Assembly (NCBI RefSeq): GCF_014642405.1
Contig: NZ_BMIN01000003.1
Location: forward strand, 248,001-312,000
Direction: 5' to 3'
DNA from: Pontibacillus salipaludis
Lineage (GTDB): Bacteria; Bacillota; Bacilli; Bacillales; BH030062
DNA: 64,000 bases
Part shown: positions 57,851 to 64,000 of the stretch, in pieces
Position numbering within the stretch: position 1 is the stretch's first letter
Layout: each line of letters starts with the position of its first letter
The notes under the pieces: model-generated
Seen by the model: only the letters and a program-made list of their open reading frames with translations
Told to the model about the DNA's origin: nothing
Databases searched by the model: none
Translations under genes and position numbers: made by a program

Positions 57851-58732
57851 ATGAGGGTATCATTACAAACACTAATAGATCGGTCAGTTAGAAATATGGG
57901 TGATGTGCATCCGACTGTAAGGCAAAAGGCAATCTATCTTATCCAGCAAGCATACGCAGAAGGAATTAATGTGCAAATTAGTTCTGGTCATCGTTCTCGC
58001 GAACATCAGCAAAGGTTATTTGAGCAAGGACGCACAACATCCGGTAATATTGTAACTAATGCTAAAGCAGGTCAATCAGTCCACAATTATGGATTAGCGA
58101 TTGATTACTTCTTAACATCAGAAGATGGCGAAGAATCAGTATGGACTATCAATAGCGATTGGAAGCGCGTGGCTGCTATCGCTAAGTCGATGGGTTTCTC
58201 CTGGGGAGGGGATTGGTCCTCTTTCAAAGACTACCCTCATCTAGAGTTAACAGACGGATTAACGTGGAAAGATCTATCCCAAGGAAAACGACCTACTCAT
58301 TTGCTCACTAGTTATCTTGAAAAGGGTAATAGTGGTGCAGAGGTTAAAGCCCTCCAAGAACGGTTGAATGAGTTAGGATATGATATCGGAGATTTTGGCG
58401 CAGATGGGGCTTTTGGAGAAGATACTGAACGAGCCCTTAAAGAATTCCAACAGGATCACGATCTAGAGGTAGACGGAATCTATGGAGATAACACCAAGGA
58501 ACAGATAGACAAGGCACACTCTAAAACCGTTCGGATCAAGACGGGTGGGTTAGGTGACAAAGCTTTAAACGAGGTGTCCGAGTATTTCAAGGCAAAAGGC
58601 TGGTGGGCTCAAGTTAAATTCTCAGGCAAGAAAAACCCTACAGCAACCACGGGTGGTTTAAGCTATAAACGTCGTATTGATTTTGAGAAGTGGCTGATTG
58701 ATCGAGACTGGTGGTATAAAGTAATCAAGTAG
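57851..58732 (+). CDS. Endolysin: M15 peptidase, peptidoglycan-binding repeat and C-terminal wall domain
   Basis: 293 aa. M15 L-Ala-D-Glu/D-Ala-D-Ala-type catalytic domain (1-135) with zinc ligands SVHNYGLAIDYF (His, Asp) and HLELTDG (His). PG_binding_1 repeat (about 158-217: NSGAEVKALQERLNELGYDI). A C-terminal domain of about 65 residues (KTGGLGDKALNEVSEYFKAK) resembles SPOR-like wall-binding modules of Bacillus lytic enzymes. No signal peptide; depends on the holin. Confidence 0.92.
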   Translation: MRVSLQTLIDRSVRNMGDVHPTVRQKAIYLIQQAYAEGINVQISSGHRSREHQQRLFEQGRTTSGNIVTNAKAGQSVHNYGLAIDYFLTSEDGEESVWTINSDWKRVAAIAKSMGFSWGGDWSSFKDYPHLELTDGLTWKDLSQGKRPTHLLTSYLEKGNSGAEVKALQERLNELGYDIGDFGADGAFGEDTERALKEFQQDHDLEVDGIYGDNTKEQIDKAHSKTVRIKTGGLGDKALNEVSEYFKAKGWWAQVKFSGKKNPTATTGGLSYKRRIDFEKWLIDRDWWYKVIK

Positions 58733-58735
58733 TTT

Positions 58736-58776
58736 ATAGGGCCTCAACCAAATTAGGGTTGAGGCCCTATTTTATT
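58736..58776. terminator. Strong terminator after the lysis genes
   Basis: 14-bp stem ATAGGGCCTCAACC/GGTTGAGGCCCTAT with a 7-nt loop, then TTTATTT. Serves both the lysis operon and the convergent small gene. Confidence 0.95.
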
Positions 58777-58784
58777 TATGTTCG

Positions 58785-58988
58785 TTAATTCGCTTCAAAT
58801 AAGTCACATAGATATTTTAAATCGCTCTTTTCATCAAGCTCTGTGTAACCATCTACATGCTTAGACCTACGTAGTATTTCATCCATCCCATATTTAAGCA
58901 CAGGGTTGCCCATCGGTTCATAAAAATATTTTTGATTATCCTTCACAAAGTTAATGTATTCTCTAAATGATACTGCTGGTGATTTCAT
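58785..58988 (-). CDS. 67-aa protein beyond the lysin, minus strand
   Basis: ATG at 58988 after AAGGAGGTGCTATTACAT (GTG at 59000 is inside the SD). Helical, acidic: SFREYINFVKDNQKYFYEPM and DEILRRSKHVDGYTELDEKS. Oriented against the late genes and close to attR, so probably a lysogen-expressed extra. No family recognised. Confidence 0.62.
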   Translation of the reverse strand: MKSPAVSFREYINFVKDNQKYFYEPMGNPVLKYGMDEILRRSKHVDGYTELDEKSDLKYLCDLFEAN

Positions 58989-59197
58989 ATGTAATAGCAC
59001 CTCCTTTTGTAAGATAAATTCTTCAACGAAAACTTTTCCCCTCTTTATATTGGGAGATTTTACAGTTTTTAAATTTCTGCACGCATATCCGTATTTTTAC
59101 ATAATTAATATAAGCCATCTTACGAGGAAAAAGTTTACACATTTATAATACCTTAGTTATACTTTTAGTAATAAAGCTAATGGGGAGGAAGTTATTA
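58989..59197. other. Divergent promoter region of the terminal cargo genes
   Basis: About 200 AT-rich nt between two divergently read extra genes. TTTACA and TATAAT-like hexamers occur near 59130-59145 but not at standard spacing. Confidence 0.4.
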
Positions 59198-59860
59198 GTG
59201 CAATTAGAAAATTTAAAAGAGAAGAAATGGGTTATTCCTACTGTCTTAATTACAGGGTTTTTATTTGCTTTAATTGTTGGGGGCTACATAGGGCAATCTG
59301 CACTAGAGGTTGAAGCTAATGATGAGGTTATAAAATATGAAAAATTAACTTCAGAAATTAGTGATCTTGAGAAAAAGAGGAATGAACTAACGTCTGTAAA
59401 AGGTGAGCTTATAGAGGCGGATAAAGACTTAAAAGAAAAACAATCTGAATGGGAAGAGTATGAAGAGAAGTATAAAGAACTCAGGGATTTAGAACTAAAA
59501 AAAGATCAAATGATAAGTAAGAAGAATTCAGCGGAAGAAGAGCTGCGATCAATATCGAAAAATATTGAGGCAAGAAGTAAAGAGTTGGAAAAGATAGAAA
59601 CTGGTATTGTCAAAGCAGAAAGTGAGCCCATCGTTTTAGGAGCCGGTCACTATTCCATTGGTAAGGATCTACCACCAGGAAGGTACGAAGCATCTTCAGT
59701 AAGTGGATCAGGTAATATGTTTGTCGACTCTGAAGTTTATGAAAGAGACATTGGGGTTACACTCGGCGGAAGCTATGGCGAGCCCTCCTATGTATTTCAA
59801 GCTGTAAGTGGTGATTCATTAAGGTTAGGAACGAGTGTGAAATTTACTCCAATACAATAA
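59198..59860 (+). CDS. Membrane-anchored coiled-coil surface protein, last prophage gene
   Basis: 220 aa from GTG at 59198 (GGGGAGG 9 nt upstream; ATG 59180 overlaps the SD). One membrane helix (about 12-32), a long coiled coil (about 40-145), and a small beta-rich C-terminal domain (LGAGHYSIGKDLPPGRYEAS, DSLRLGTSVKFTPIQ) that recurs in Firmicutes surface lipoproteins. It is outside the lysis operon and next to attR, as expected for a lysogenic-conversion gene. Confidence 0.7.
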   Translation: MQLENLKEKKWVIPTVLITGFLFALIVGGYIGQSALEVEANDEVIKYEKLTSEISDLEKKRNELTSVKGELIEADKDLKEKQSEWEEYEEKYKELRDLELKKDQMISKKNSAEEELRSISKNIEARSKELEKIETGIVKAESEPIVLGAGHYSIGKDLPPGRYEASSVSGSGNMFVDSEVYERDIGVTLGGSYGEPSYVFQAVSGDSLRLGTSVKFTPIQ

Positions 59861-59873
59861 AGATTCCATCTTC

Positions 59874-59908
59874 GGGACAGGGTGTTATTAATCATCCTGC
59901 CCCTTTTA
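59874..59908 (+). terminator. Terminator at the right end of the prophage
   Basis: GGGACAGGGTG/CATCCTGCCCC stem with one mismatch and TTTTATATT. It also prevents read-through into comGA on the opposite strand. Confidence 0.75.
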
Positions 59909-59960
59909 TATTGTTAGGAAAGATTAAGAATTTATTTAAACTACCTATTAAGATAACCGG

Positions 59961-59969
59961 ATGACCTGT
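59961..59969. repeat. Right attachment site core
   Basis: Minus strand ACAGGTCAT, preceded by comGA 5' sequence and followed by prophage DNA (CCGGTTATC). Eight of nine bases equal the left core; GTCAT is identical. Confidence 0.85.
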
Positions 59970-60659
59970 GTGCGCAGCGTGAAAGGCAAATTGAGCCGTC
60001 TTCTCATCCCTGATCTCGCCGAGCATTAAGATATCTGGGTCATGCCGAAGGGCAGCCTTAAGACCGGCGTAGTAATCCATACCTGCTTTCTCGTTTACTT
60101 GTACTTGGAGAATATCGTGAAGCCTTTGTTCAATAGGATCTTCTAGTGTGATGGTCTGGTACGACTGTTCTTTTAATAATGTTTGCAGTAACGCATAGAG
60201 GGTTGTCGTTTTTCCGCTTCCCGTCGGGCCTGTAAATAGGATGATTCCTGTATGTCGGCCGATCCATTTCCTTAGTTGATTTGTTTGAGTTGGAAATAAA
60301 AAAAGGGATTCAAGTGGAAGATCTTCCTTCTGAGGAAGAATGCGAATGGCGAGGCTTTCGGTTTCTTCAAGAGGCAAGGTTGAAAGGCGCAAATCATACG
60401 AGTGGGTCCCGCTCACATACTGAGATTTCCCGTCTTGTGGCGTGAGGGTTTCTCCAATGTCCATACCTGATGTGAACTTAAAGTAAGAAAGAAGCGGTGT
60501 GTACTGCTGTCGGGTGAGGGATGAGGAAAAGGTGCGGTAGCCATCGATTCGAAAATAAATATGAACCGAATCACCTTCTGGACAAAAGTGAATATCAGAG
60601 GAACGCTGTGTGGTGGCTTTAGTTAAAATGTCTTCAGACTGCTGGGTGACAAAATTCAA
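59961..60659 (-). pseudogene. comGA: comGA 5' fragment, truncated by the prophage
   Basis: About 233 codons from TTG at 60659 (AGGAGG upstream; GTG 60671 is too close to it). It contains the GspE-like N-terminal part (SSDIHFCPEGDSVHIYFRID), Walker A FTGPTGSGKTTTLYALLQ, Asp box TLEDPIEQ and Walker B RHDPDILMLGEIRD. It breaks after HTGH. In the lysogen the frame runs 19 codons into phage DNA (PVILIGSLNKFLIF onward). The rest of the His box and the C-terminal domain are missing, so ATPase function should be lost. Confidence 0.95.
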
Positions 60660-60951
60660 TCCATGAAACACCTCCTATTGTGGTTTGGTTAAGGTTTCGA
60701 CAAGTTAAGAGGAATTCCTTCTTTTTTCTAATTATTTTTTTAAGATCTGTTAATATCAACATTTAATGGTGATATGAATTGCAAGGTTGCCACATACTGC
60801 ATGTTTTTGTTTTACCACCTTACGCTCGATTTAAGCAAACGGAAACATTCTCTCAATTTCAAGACACGATGGGACGATGAACCTGTCCCCCGTGGCTCTC
60901 ATGGCTCTTGCTGTGATAAGATGAATAAAACGGCAAAAGGAGTGGATGATT
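60660..60951. other. comG promoter region and gap before the 68-aa gene
   Basis: AT-rich near comGA (an A/T block at about 60720-60750), where ComK would act, but I cannot point to a clean paired AAAA-N5-TTTT box. GGGACGATGAACCTGTCCC at about 60869-60887 is a small dyad. An open frame at 60774-60974 lacks an SD and is not called. Confidence 0.5.
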
Positions 60952-61158
60952 TTGGATCGAGAAGTTTTGCATGAACGAGTGTATGCTTTGAAGTTTGCAT
61001 TAGAGCAAGGTGGCGTTGATCTTGGGGATGCTCAACATGAAATTTTAAAAGACCTTATGCAAGTGAAAACAGAGAAAGACGGCATGGTTGACCCTGATTC
61101 TGTGTCTCCTAGACTCATGACATTGATTCAGGCTACATTAGACCAGCCTCTACACTAA
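60952..61158 (+). CDS. Conserved small protein upstream of aroK
   Basis: 68 aa from TTG at 60952, chosen because AAAGGAG lies 9 nt upstream; ATG 60946 is only 3 nt from it. REVLHERVYALKFALEQGGV followed by LGDAQHEILKDLM is helical. 12 nt before the aroK TTG, likely co-transcribed. No family name recalled. Confidence 0.65.
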   Translation: MDREVLHERVYALKFALEQGGVDLGDAQHEILKDLMQVKTEKDGMVDPDSVSPRLMTLIQATLDQPLH

Positions 61159-61170
61159 GGAGGTAAGGGA

Positions 61171-61665
61171 TTGAAAAACATCTATTTGATTGGATTTATG
61201 GGGAGCGGTAAATCCAGTGTTGGAAAACGACTGGCTGAACGACTTCAGATGCCTTTTATTGATTTAGATCAGTTCATTGAGGAAAGGAATGAAAAAAGCA
61301 TACCAGATATTTTTGCTGAAGGTGGGGAAGCTTCTTTCCGTAAGTATGAAGCAGAAGCTTTAAGCGCAGTGAAAAATAAAGATGCTGTTATAGCTACTGG
61401 TGGGGGAATTATTGAAACCAATGATAATCAGACTGTGATGGAAAACTCCGGTAGTATTGTATATTTACATACTGATTTCGATTCGATTATAGAACGTCTT
61501 CAAGATGATCCGAATCGACCGCTTTGGAATCAAGATCATAAAAAAAGGCATGCTTTGTTTGAAAAGCGACTGCCTACTTATAAAGAATGGGCTGATGTGA
61601 CGGTTAACACAACTGATCGGACTGTGGATGAAATAGTTGTTCAAGTAGTGGACGTTATAAAATAA
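61171..61665 (+). CDS. aroK: Shikimate kinase
   Basis: 164 aa, phosphorylates shikimate in aromatic amino acid synthesis. P-loop GFMGSGKSSVGKRLAE (8-23), DLDQFIEER (Asp for shikimate), FRKYEAEAL, TGGGIIE, and the lid Arg in DPNRPLW. TTG start with AAGGAGGTAAGGGA. Standard position next to yqzE in bacilli. Confidence 0.95.
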   Translation: MKNIYLIGFMGSGKSSVGKRLAERLQMPFIDLDQFIEERNEKSIPDIFAEGGEASFRKYEAEALSAVKNKDAVIATGGGIIETNDNQTVMENSGSIVYLHTDFDSIIERLQDDPNRPLWNQDHKKRHALFEKRLPTYKEWADVTVNTTDRTVDEIVVQVVDVIK

Positions 61666-61714
61666 GAGGTTTTTGGACATACTACTCATGTACACCTAAT
61701 GTGAGGTGAGGACT

Positions 61715-61894
61715 ATGTCTGGAAATGACTATGTGAAATTTATGACGCAAGAAATTGTGAAGTATATGGATCTACCTGAAGATGAACGAAAGAAACGAAA
61801 AGAACAAAAGAAGCAGCAAGAAGCTATAAGTTCTAAATGGTTTGGAATGTTGCCTTTTGCTTTGAAGTTTATGTTTAAAAAGCATGTTAAATAA
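61715..61894 (+). CDS. yqzE: YqzE-family small protein
   Basis: 59 aa from the ATG at 61715 (GAGGTGAGGACT). MSGNDYVKFMTQEIVKYMDL, then a charged KKRKEQKKQQEA and a hydrophobic C-terminus (WFGMLPFALKFMFKK). Same neighbourhood as B. subtilis yqzE. Confidence 0.88.
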   Translation: MSGNDYVKFMTQEIVKYMDLPEDERKKRKEQKKQQEAISSKWFGMLPFALKFMFKKHVK

Positions 61895-61914
61895 TATCCA
61901 TTCCATAGTAGTAT

Positions 61915-61951
61915 AAGTCGCGTGTTCTTCATTAGATCATGCGACTTTTTT
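61915..61951 (+). terminator. aroK-yqzE terminator
   Basis: AAGTCGCGTG/CATGCGACTT stem (one G-T) followed by TTTTT. Confidence 0.85.
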
Positions 61952-61979
61952 GTGTTTTGAAGCACCAGAATATATTGGT

Positions 61980-62008
61980 AAAAGCAGCGTCTAAATACTT
62001 TAGACGCT
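61980..62008 (-). terminator. yqhG terminator
   Basis: Leftward 10-bp stem AGCGTCTAAA/TTTAGACGCT with a 3-nt loop, then GCTTTTACC. Confidence 0.8.
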
Positions 62009-62012
62009 ACTT

Positions 62013-62867
62013 TTAGTTATTTAGGTGGTCTGTAATCAGTTTTGAAGAGGTGGACTGACTAATATAAATCATTCCTGCATTAATTACGTCCAATTCAATT
62101 TTAGGTTCATATCGTTTTTGCAGAGCACTTTGCTCTCGCTCGAGCCTCTCGAGTGCTTCGGCTTTATGCTCGAAAGCTTCCTCTTCATCATCTTCAGATT
62201 GAACATCATTTTTATAAAAGTGCTCTAATAATTGTTTTTCTTCTTCTAACAACCGTAATGCATCTTCGCCCCAAGAAAGGTCCTGTTTCGTAACGTTCCC
62301 ATGTATATAGGCTTCAATCCGTTTTAATGCACTTGGTAGCTTAATAATGGGTGTTAACGTAAAGCAGTAGTCTGTAATCTTAGGGGAAAGGGAGATCGAG
62401 CCTAAACGGTCCATGAAATGCGGTATAATACTTCCGTTGATCAACTGAAGACCTAATGAGACGATTTCCTGTCGTTTTTGAGTCCCTTTATAATTGATCG
62501 ATGCATTCAGGATAAGCCATGGAGTGAGGCTTGTTTGTTGGTTCGTCTCTACTTGTTCATATTGCCTTGTGAGTTGTCCTTTTTTTCGAAGCATCTGAAA
62601 CATCTGGTGAACACGAGGGGAGCCAAAGTGAAGCCATTCCCCTTTTTCTTCACGGCGGTTTGGGTTCGTAATAAAAGTGACTTGCATAGGGATCCCTCTT
62701 CCATTCACCCTCTTTACATAATTCCAGTAAAACGGTCGGTTCATCAGCACCTCATCTTGCTCTTCTGTTAACTGAACTTTCATAACGCCATCACGGTCTT
62801 CTAGAATCGAGCATTCATTGGCGGTGAAATAGCGGTGTAAGAAACTATGAAGCGCCTGTTGTTCCAT
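62013..62867 (-). CDS. yqhG: YqhG family protein
   Basis: 284 aa from the ATG at 62867 (AGGAGG 9 nt upstream); overlaps the yqhH end by 23 nt. HSFLHRYFTANECSILEDRD, MQVTFITNPNRREEKGEWLH and LDVINAGMIYISQS fit YqhG. The pair yqhH-yqhG is conserved in bacilli; the biochemical role is unknown. Confidence 0.88.
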   Translation of the reverse strand: MEQQALHSFLHRYFTANECSILEDRDGVMKVQLTEEQDEVLMNRPFYWNYVKRVNGRGIPMQVTFITNPNRREEKGEWLHFGSPRVHQMFQMLRKKGQLTRQYEQVETNQQTSLTPWLILNASINYKGTQKRQEIVSLGLQLINGSIIPHFMDRLGSISLSPKITDYCFTLTPIIKLPSALKRIEAYIHGNVTKQDLSWGEDALRLLEEEKQLLEHFYKNDVQSEDDEEEAFEHKAEALERLEREQSALQKRYEPKIELDVINAGMIYISQSTSSKLITDHLNN

Positions 62868-64000
62868 CCATTTCCACCTCCTGATCTTCTTCTTCCATTG
62901 CGTACGCAATAACGGAAGATAAGTTATTGAGCTTAACTTTCATTTCCCCGTCTGAAGCAGACTCCGTAAAAATCGATTGAATTTCATCTTCTAAATTATC
63001 AAGCTCTAGCTTTTGCAAGATGGCATCTAAATTCCCGACGACTCTTTGGAAGAGATGGATTTTCTCATAAAGAAGAGAAAGAACGTGTTCTTCAATTGTG
63101 TCTCGAATCGCAAAGTTGTAAATATTAACGTCTTCTTTCTGTCCAAACCGATGGATTCGTCCGATTCGTTGTTCGAGGCGCATCGGATTCCAAGGTAAGT
63201 CGTAGTTAATCATATTGTTACAGAACTGCAAGTTAATTCCTTCGCCTCCAGCTTCTGTAGCTATTAGAACCTGAGCGTGGTTTTGGAAGAGGTGTTTCAT
63301 CCAATCCTTTTTACTTCTCTTGAAGCCACCCCTAAATGGAACGGATGTAATGCCGTGCTGTTGCAAATACCACTGAAGATAGTACTGAGAAGCTCTATAC
63401 TCCGTGAAAATAATGAATTTTTGATCCGTCTTCGAGATTAAGTCAACGACTTTTTGAGCTTTCGCGTGATGAGGCATTTTCTCGATGTAGCCAATCATCT
63501 CTTGTAGTTGTTCGGCTCTTGAAGGATGGATCTCTTCATTCTTCAACATACTCTGAATAGAAAGGAAACACGCTTCACGGCTTGAGCATAATTCTCTCAA
63601 AAGAACGATGTTGGAAAAAGCCATCCCTCCACTTGTAACTTCAGACAGCTTTTTATAAGCGTTCTTTTCTTCTTCTGTGAAATCAATGTAGACGGTTTCT
63701 ACGTTACGCTTTGTCCAGTCCACACCTGTTTCATCTCGGCGGTTACGGACCATGACTTTCTTGACTAATTCTTTTAGGTGTTCATCATTTGAGAGCTGGT
63801 TTCGATTTCTTCCAAAGCGTTTTGTGAAGTCTTCATAGTTCCCTAAGTGACCTGGTTTTAAAATAGACACTAAATTAAAAATATCAACCAAGTGGTTCTG
63901 CACCGGAGTGGCCGTAAGAAGAAGGCAGTATTTCTTTTTTAGTGATCGGACGAAGGCGTAGTTTTTCGTTTTATGGTTTTTTAATTTATGAGCCTCATCG
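62845..64000 (-). CDS. yqhH: SNF2-family helicase YqhH, 5' end outside the window
   Basis: About 385 codons visible of roughly 555 in B. subtilis. From the right edge: DEAHKLKNH (motif II), LLLTATPVQNH (motif III), then the C-terminal helicase half with IIFTEYRASQYYLQWY, ATEAGGEGINLQFCNNMINY and the Q/R motif PWNPMRLEQRIGRIHRFGQK. The frame is open to position 64000; the start codon and motif I are not in the window. Confidence 0.93.
   Translation of the reverse strand, partial: DEAHKLKNHKTKNYAFVRSLKKKYCLLLTATPVQNHLVDIFNLVSILKPGHLGNYEDFTKRFGRNRNQLSNDEHLKELVKKVMVRNRRDETGVDWTKRNVETVYIDFTEEEKNAYKKLSEVTSGGMAFSNIVLLRELCSSREACFLSIQSMLKNEEIHPSRAEQLQEMIGYIEKMPHHAKAQKVVDLISKTDQKFIIFTEYRASQYYLQWYLQQHGITSVPFRGGFKRSKKDWMKHLFQNHAQVLIATEAGGEGINLQFCNNMINYDLPWNPMRLEQRIGRIHRFGQKEDVNIYNFAIRDTIEEHVLSLLYEKIHLFQRVVGNLDAILQKLELDNLEDEIQSIFTESASDGEMKVKLNNLSSVIAYAMEEEDQEVEMDGTTGAS

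Larger units (their letters stand above)
21350..59965. mobile_element. Intact-looking HK97-type siphoprophage inserted in comGA
   Basis: 38.6 kb between two GTCAT cores. It has a complete plan: serine integrase at the left edge, repressor/cro switch, replication, packaging, head, tail, lysis and terminal extra genes. I see no frameshifted structural gene, so it may be inducible. Orientation: lysogeny genes on minus, lytic genes on plus. Confidence 0.95.

Noticed and set aside
60672-60780. ComK box upstream of comGA
   Set aside because: The region is AT-rich, but I could not find paired AAAA-N5-TTTT units at a standard distance.
60774-60974. 66-codon open frame before the 68-aa gene
   Set aside because: No SD, unusual composition, overlaps the start of the next gene, and sits in the comG promoter side.

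Overview
The window comes from a Firmicutes chromosome, family Bacillaceae. Strong AGGAGG-type ribosome sites, low GC, and the gene order yqgN - gluP - yqgQ - glcK - ltaS - yqgX - yqgY - mgsR - comG operon - aroK - yqzE - yqhG - yqhH match the Bacillus subtilis yqg/comG/yqh region. A halotolerant genus such as Halobacillus or Pontibacillus is my guess from general appearance only.

Host left arm (1-21354). It holds a small MltG-like protein and a membrane-anchored partner, rpmG for a form of L33 with one Cys missing from each pair, a dispersed palindromic repeat, yqgN, an L-lactate dehydrogenase with a good CcpA site, rhomboid protease gluP, an M42 peptidase, a lone GerA/SpoVAF-type germination protein, yqgQ-glcK, a lipoteichoic acid synthase, an M14 peptidase, fetAB-like iron-export ABC genes, yqgW/X/Y, a 4-Cys winged-helix regulator divergent from mgsR, tRNA-Gln(UUG), and comGG-comGB on the minus strand.

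Prophage (21350-59965, about 38.6 kb). An HK97-type siphoprophage has cut comGA in two. The 5' part, including Walker A and B, lies at about 59.96-60.66 kb, and the 3' part at 21.06-21.35 kb. Both junctions carry GTCAT, within a 9-bp block that matches at 8 positions. Joining the halves restores TGH-LVLSTLH exactly. The lysogeny module (minus strand) is repressor, lipoprotein, a 309-aa soluble protein, a 4-TM protein, an ImmA-like protease and a large serine integrase. The last two sit behind a promoter (TTGCAA-17-TATAAT) with a LexA/DinR box in its spacer. Rightward from the switch come a cro-like gene, an antirepressor, a DnaD-like initiator, a DnaC/DnaI-like loader, and about 20 very small early genes, many with zinc knuckles. 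Then follow an ArpU-type regulator, a tyrosine recombinase, an accessory island, HNH-TerS-TerL-portal-protease-capsid, connectors, tail genes, tape measure, Dit, tail spike, holin and endolysin. Two recoding sites are visible: a +1 shifty stop that would add an FN3 domain to the capsid, and a -1 slip giving gpG/gpGT. Two further genes lie beyond the lysin.

Host right arm (59966-64000). It holds the comGA 5' half, a 68-aa conserved small protein, aroK, yqzE, yqhG and the 3' part of the SNF2 helicase yqhH, which runs off the window.

The most interesting elements are the competence-gene insertion with a reconstructable attB, the SOS-driven protease/integrase operon, a three-gene cassette placed like lambda rexAB, five 13-bp operators around the switch, the capsid shifty stop, and a leader motif repeated in front of several early genes.
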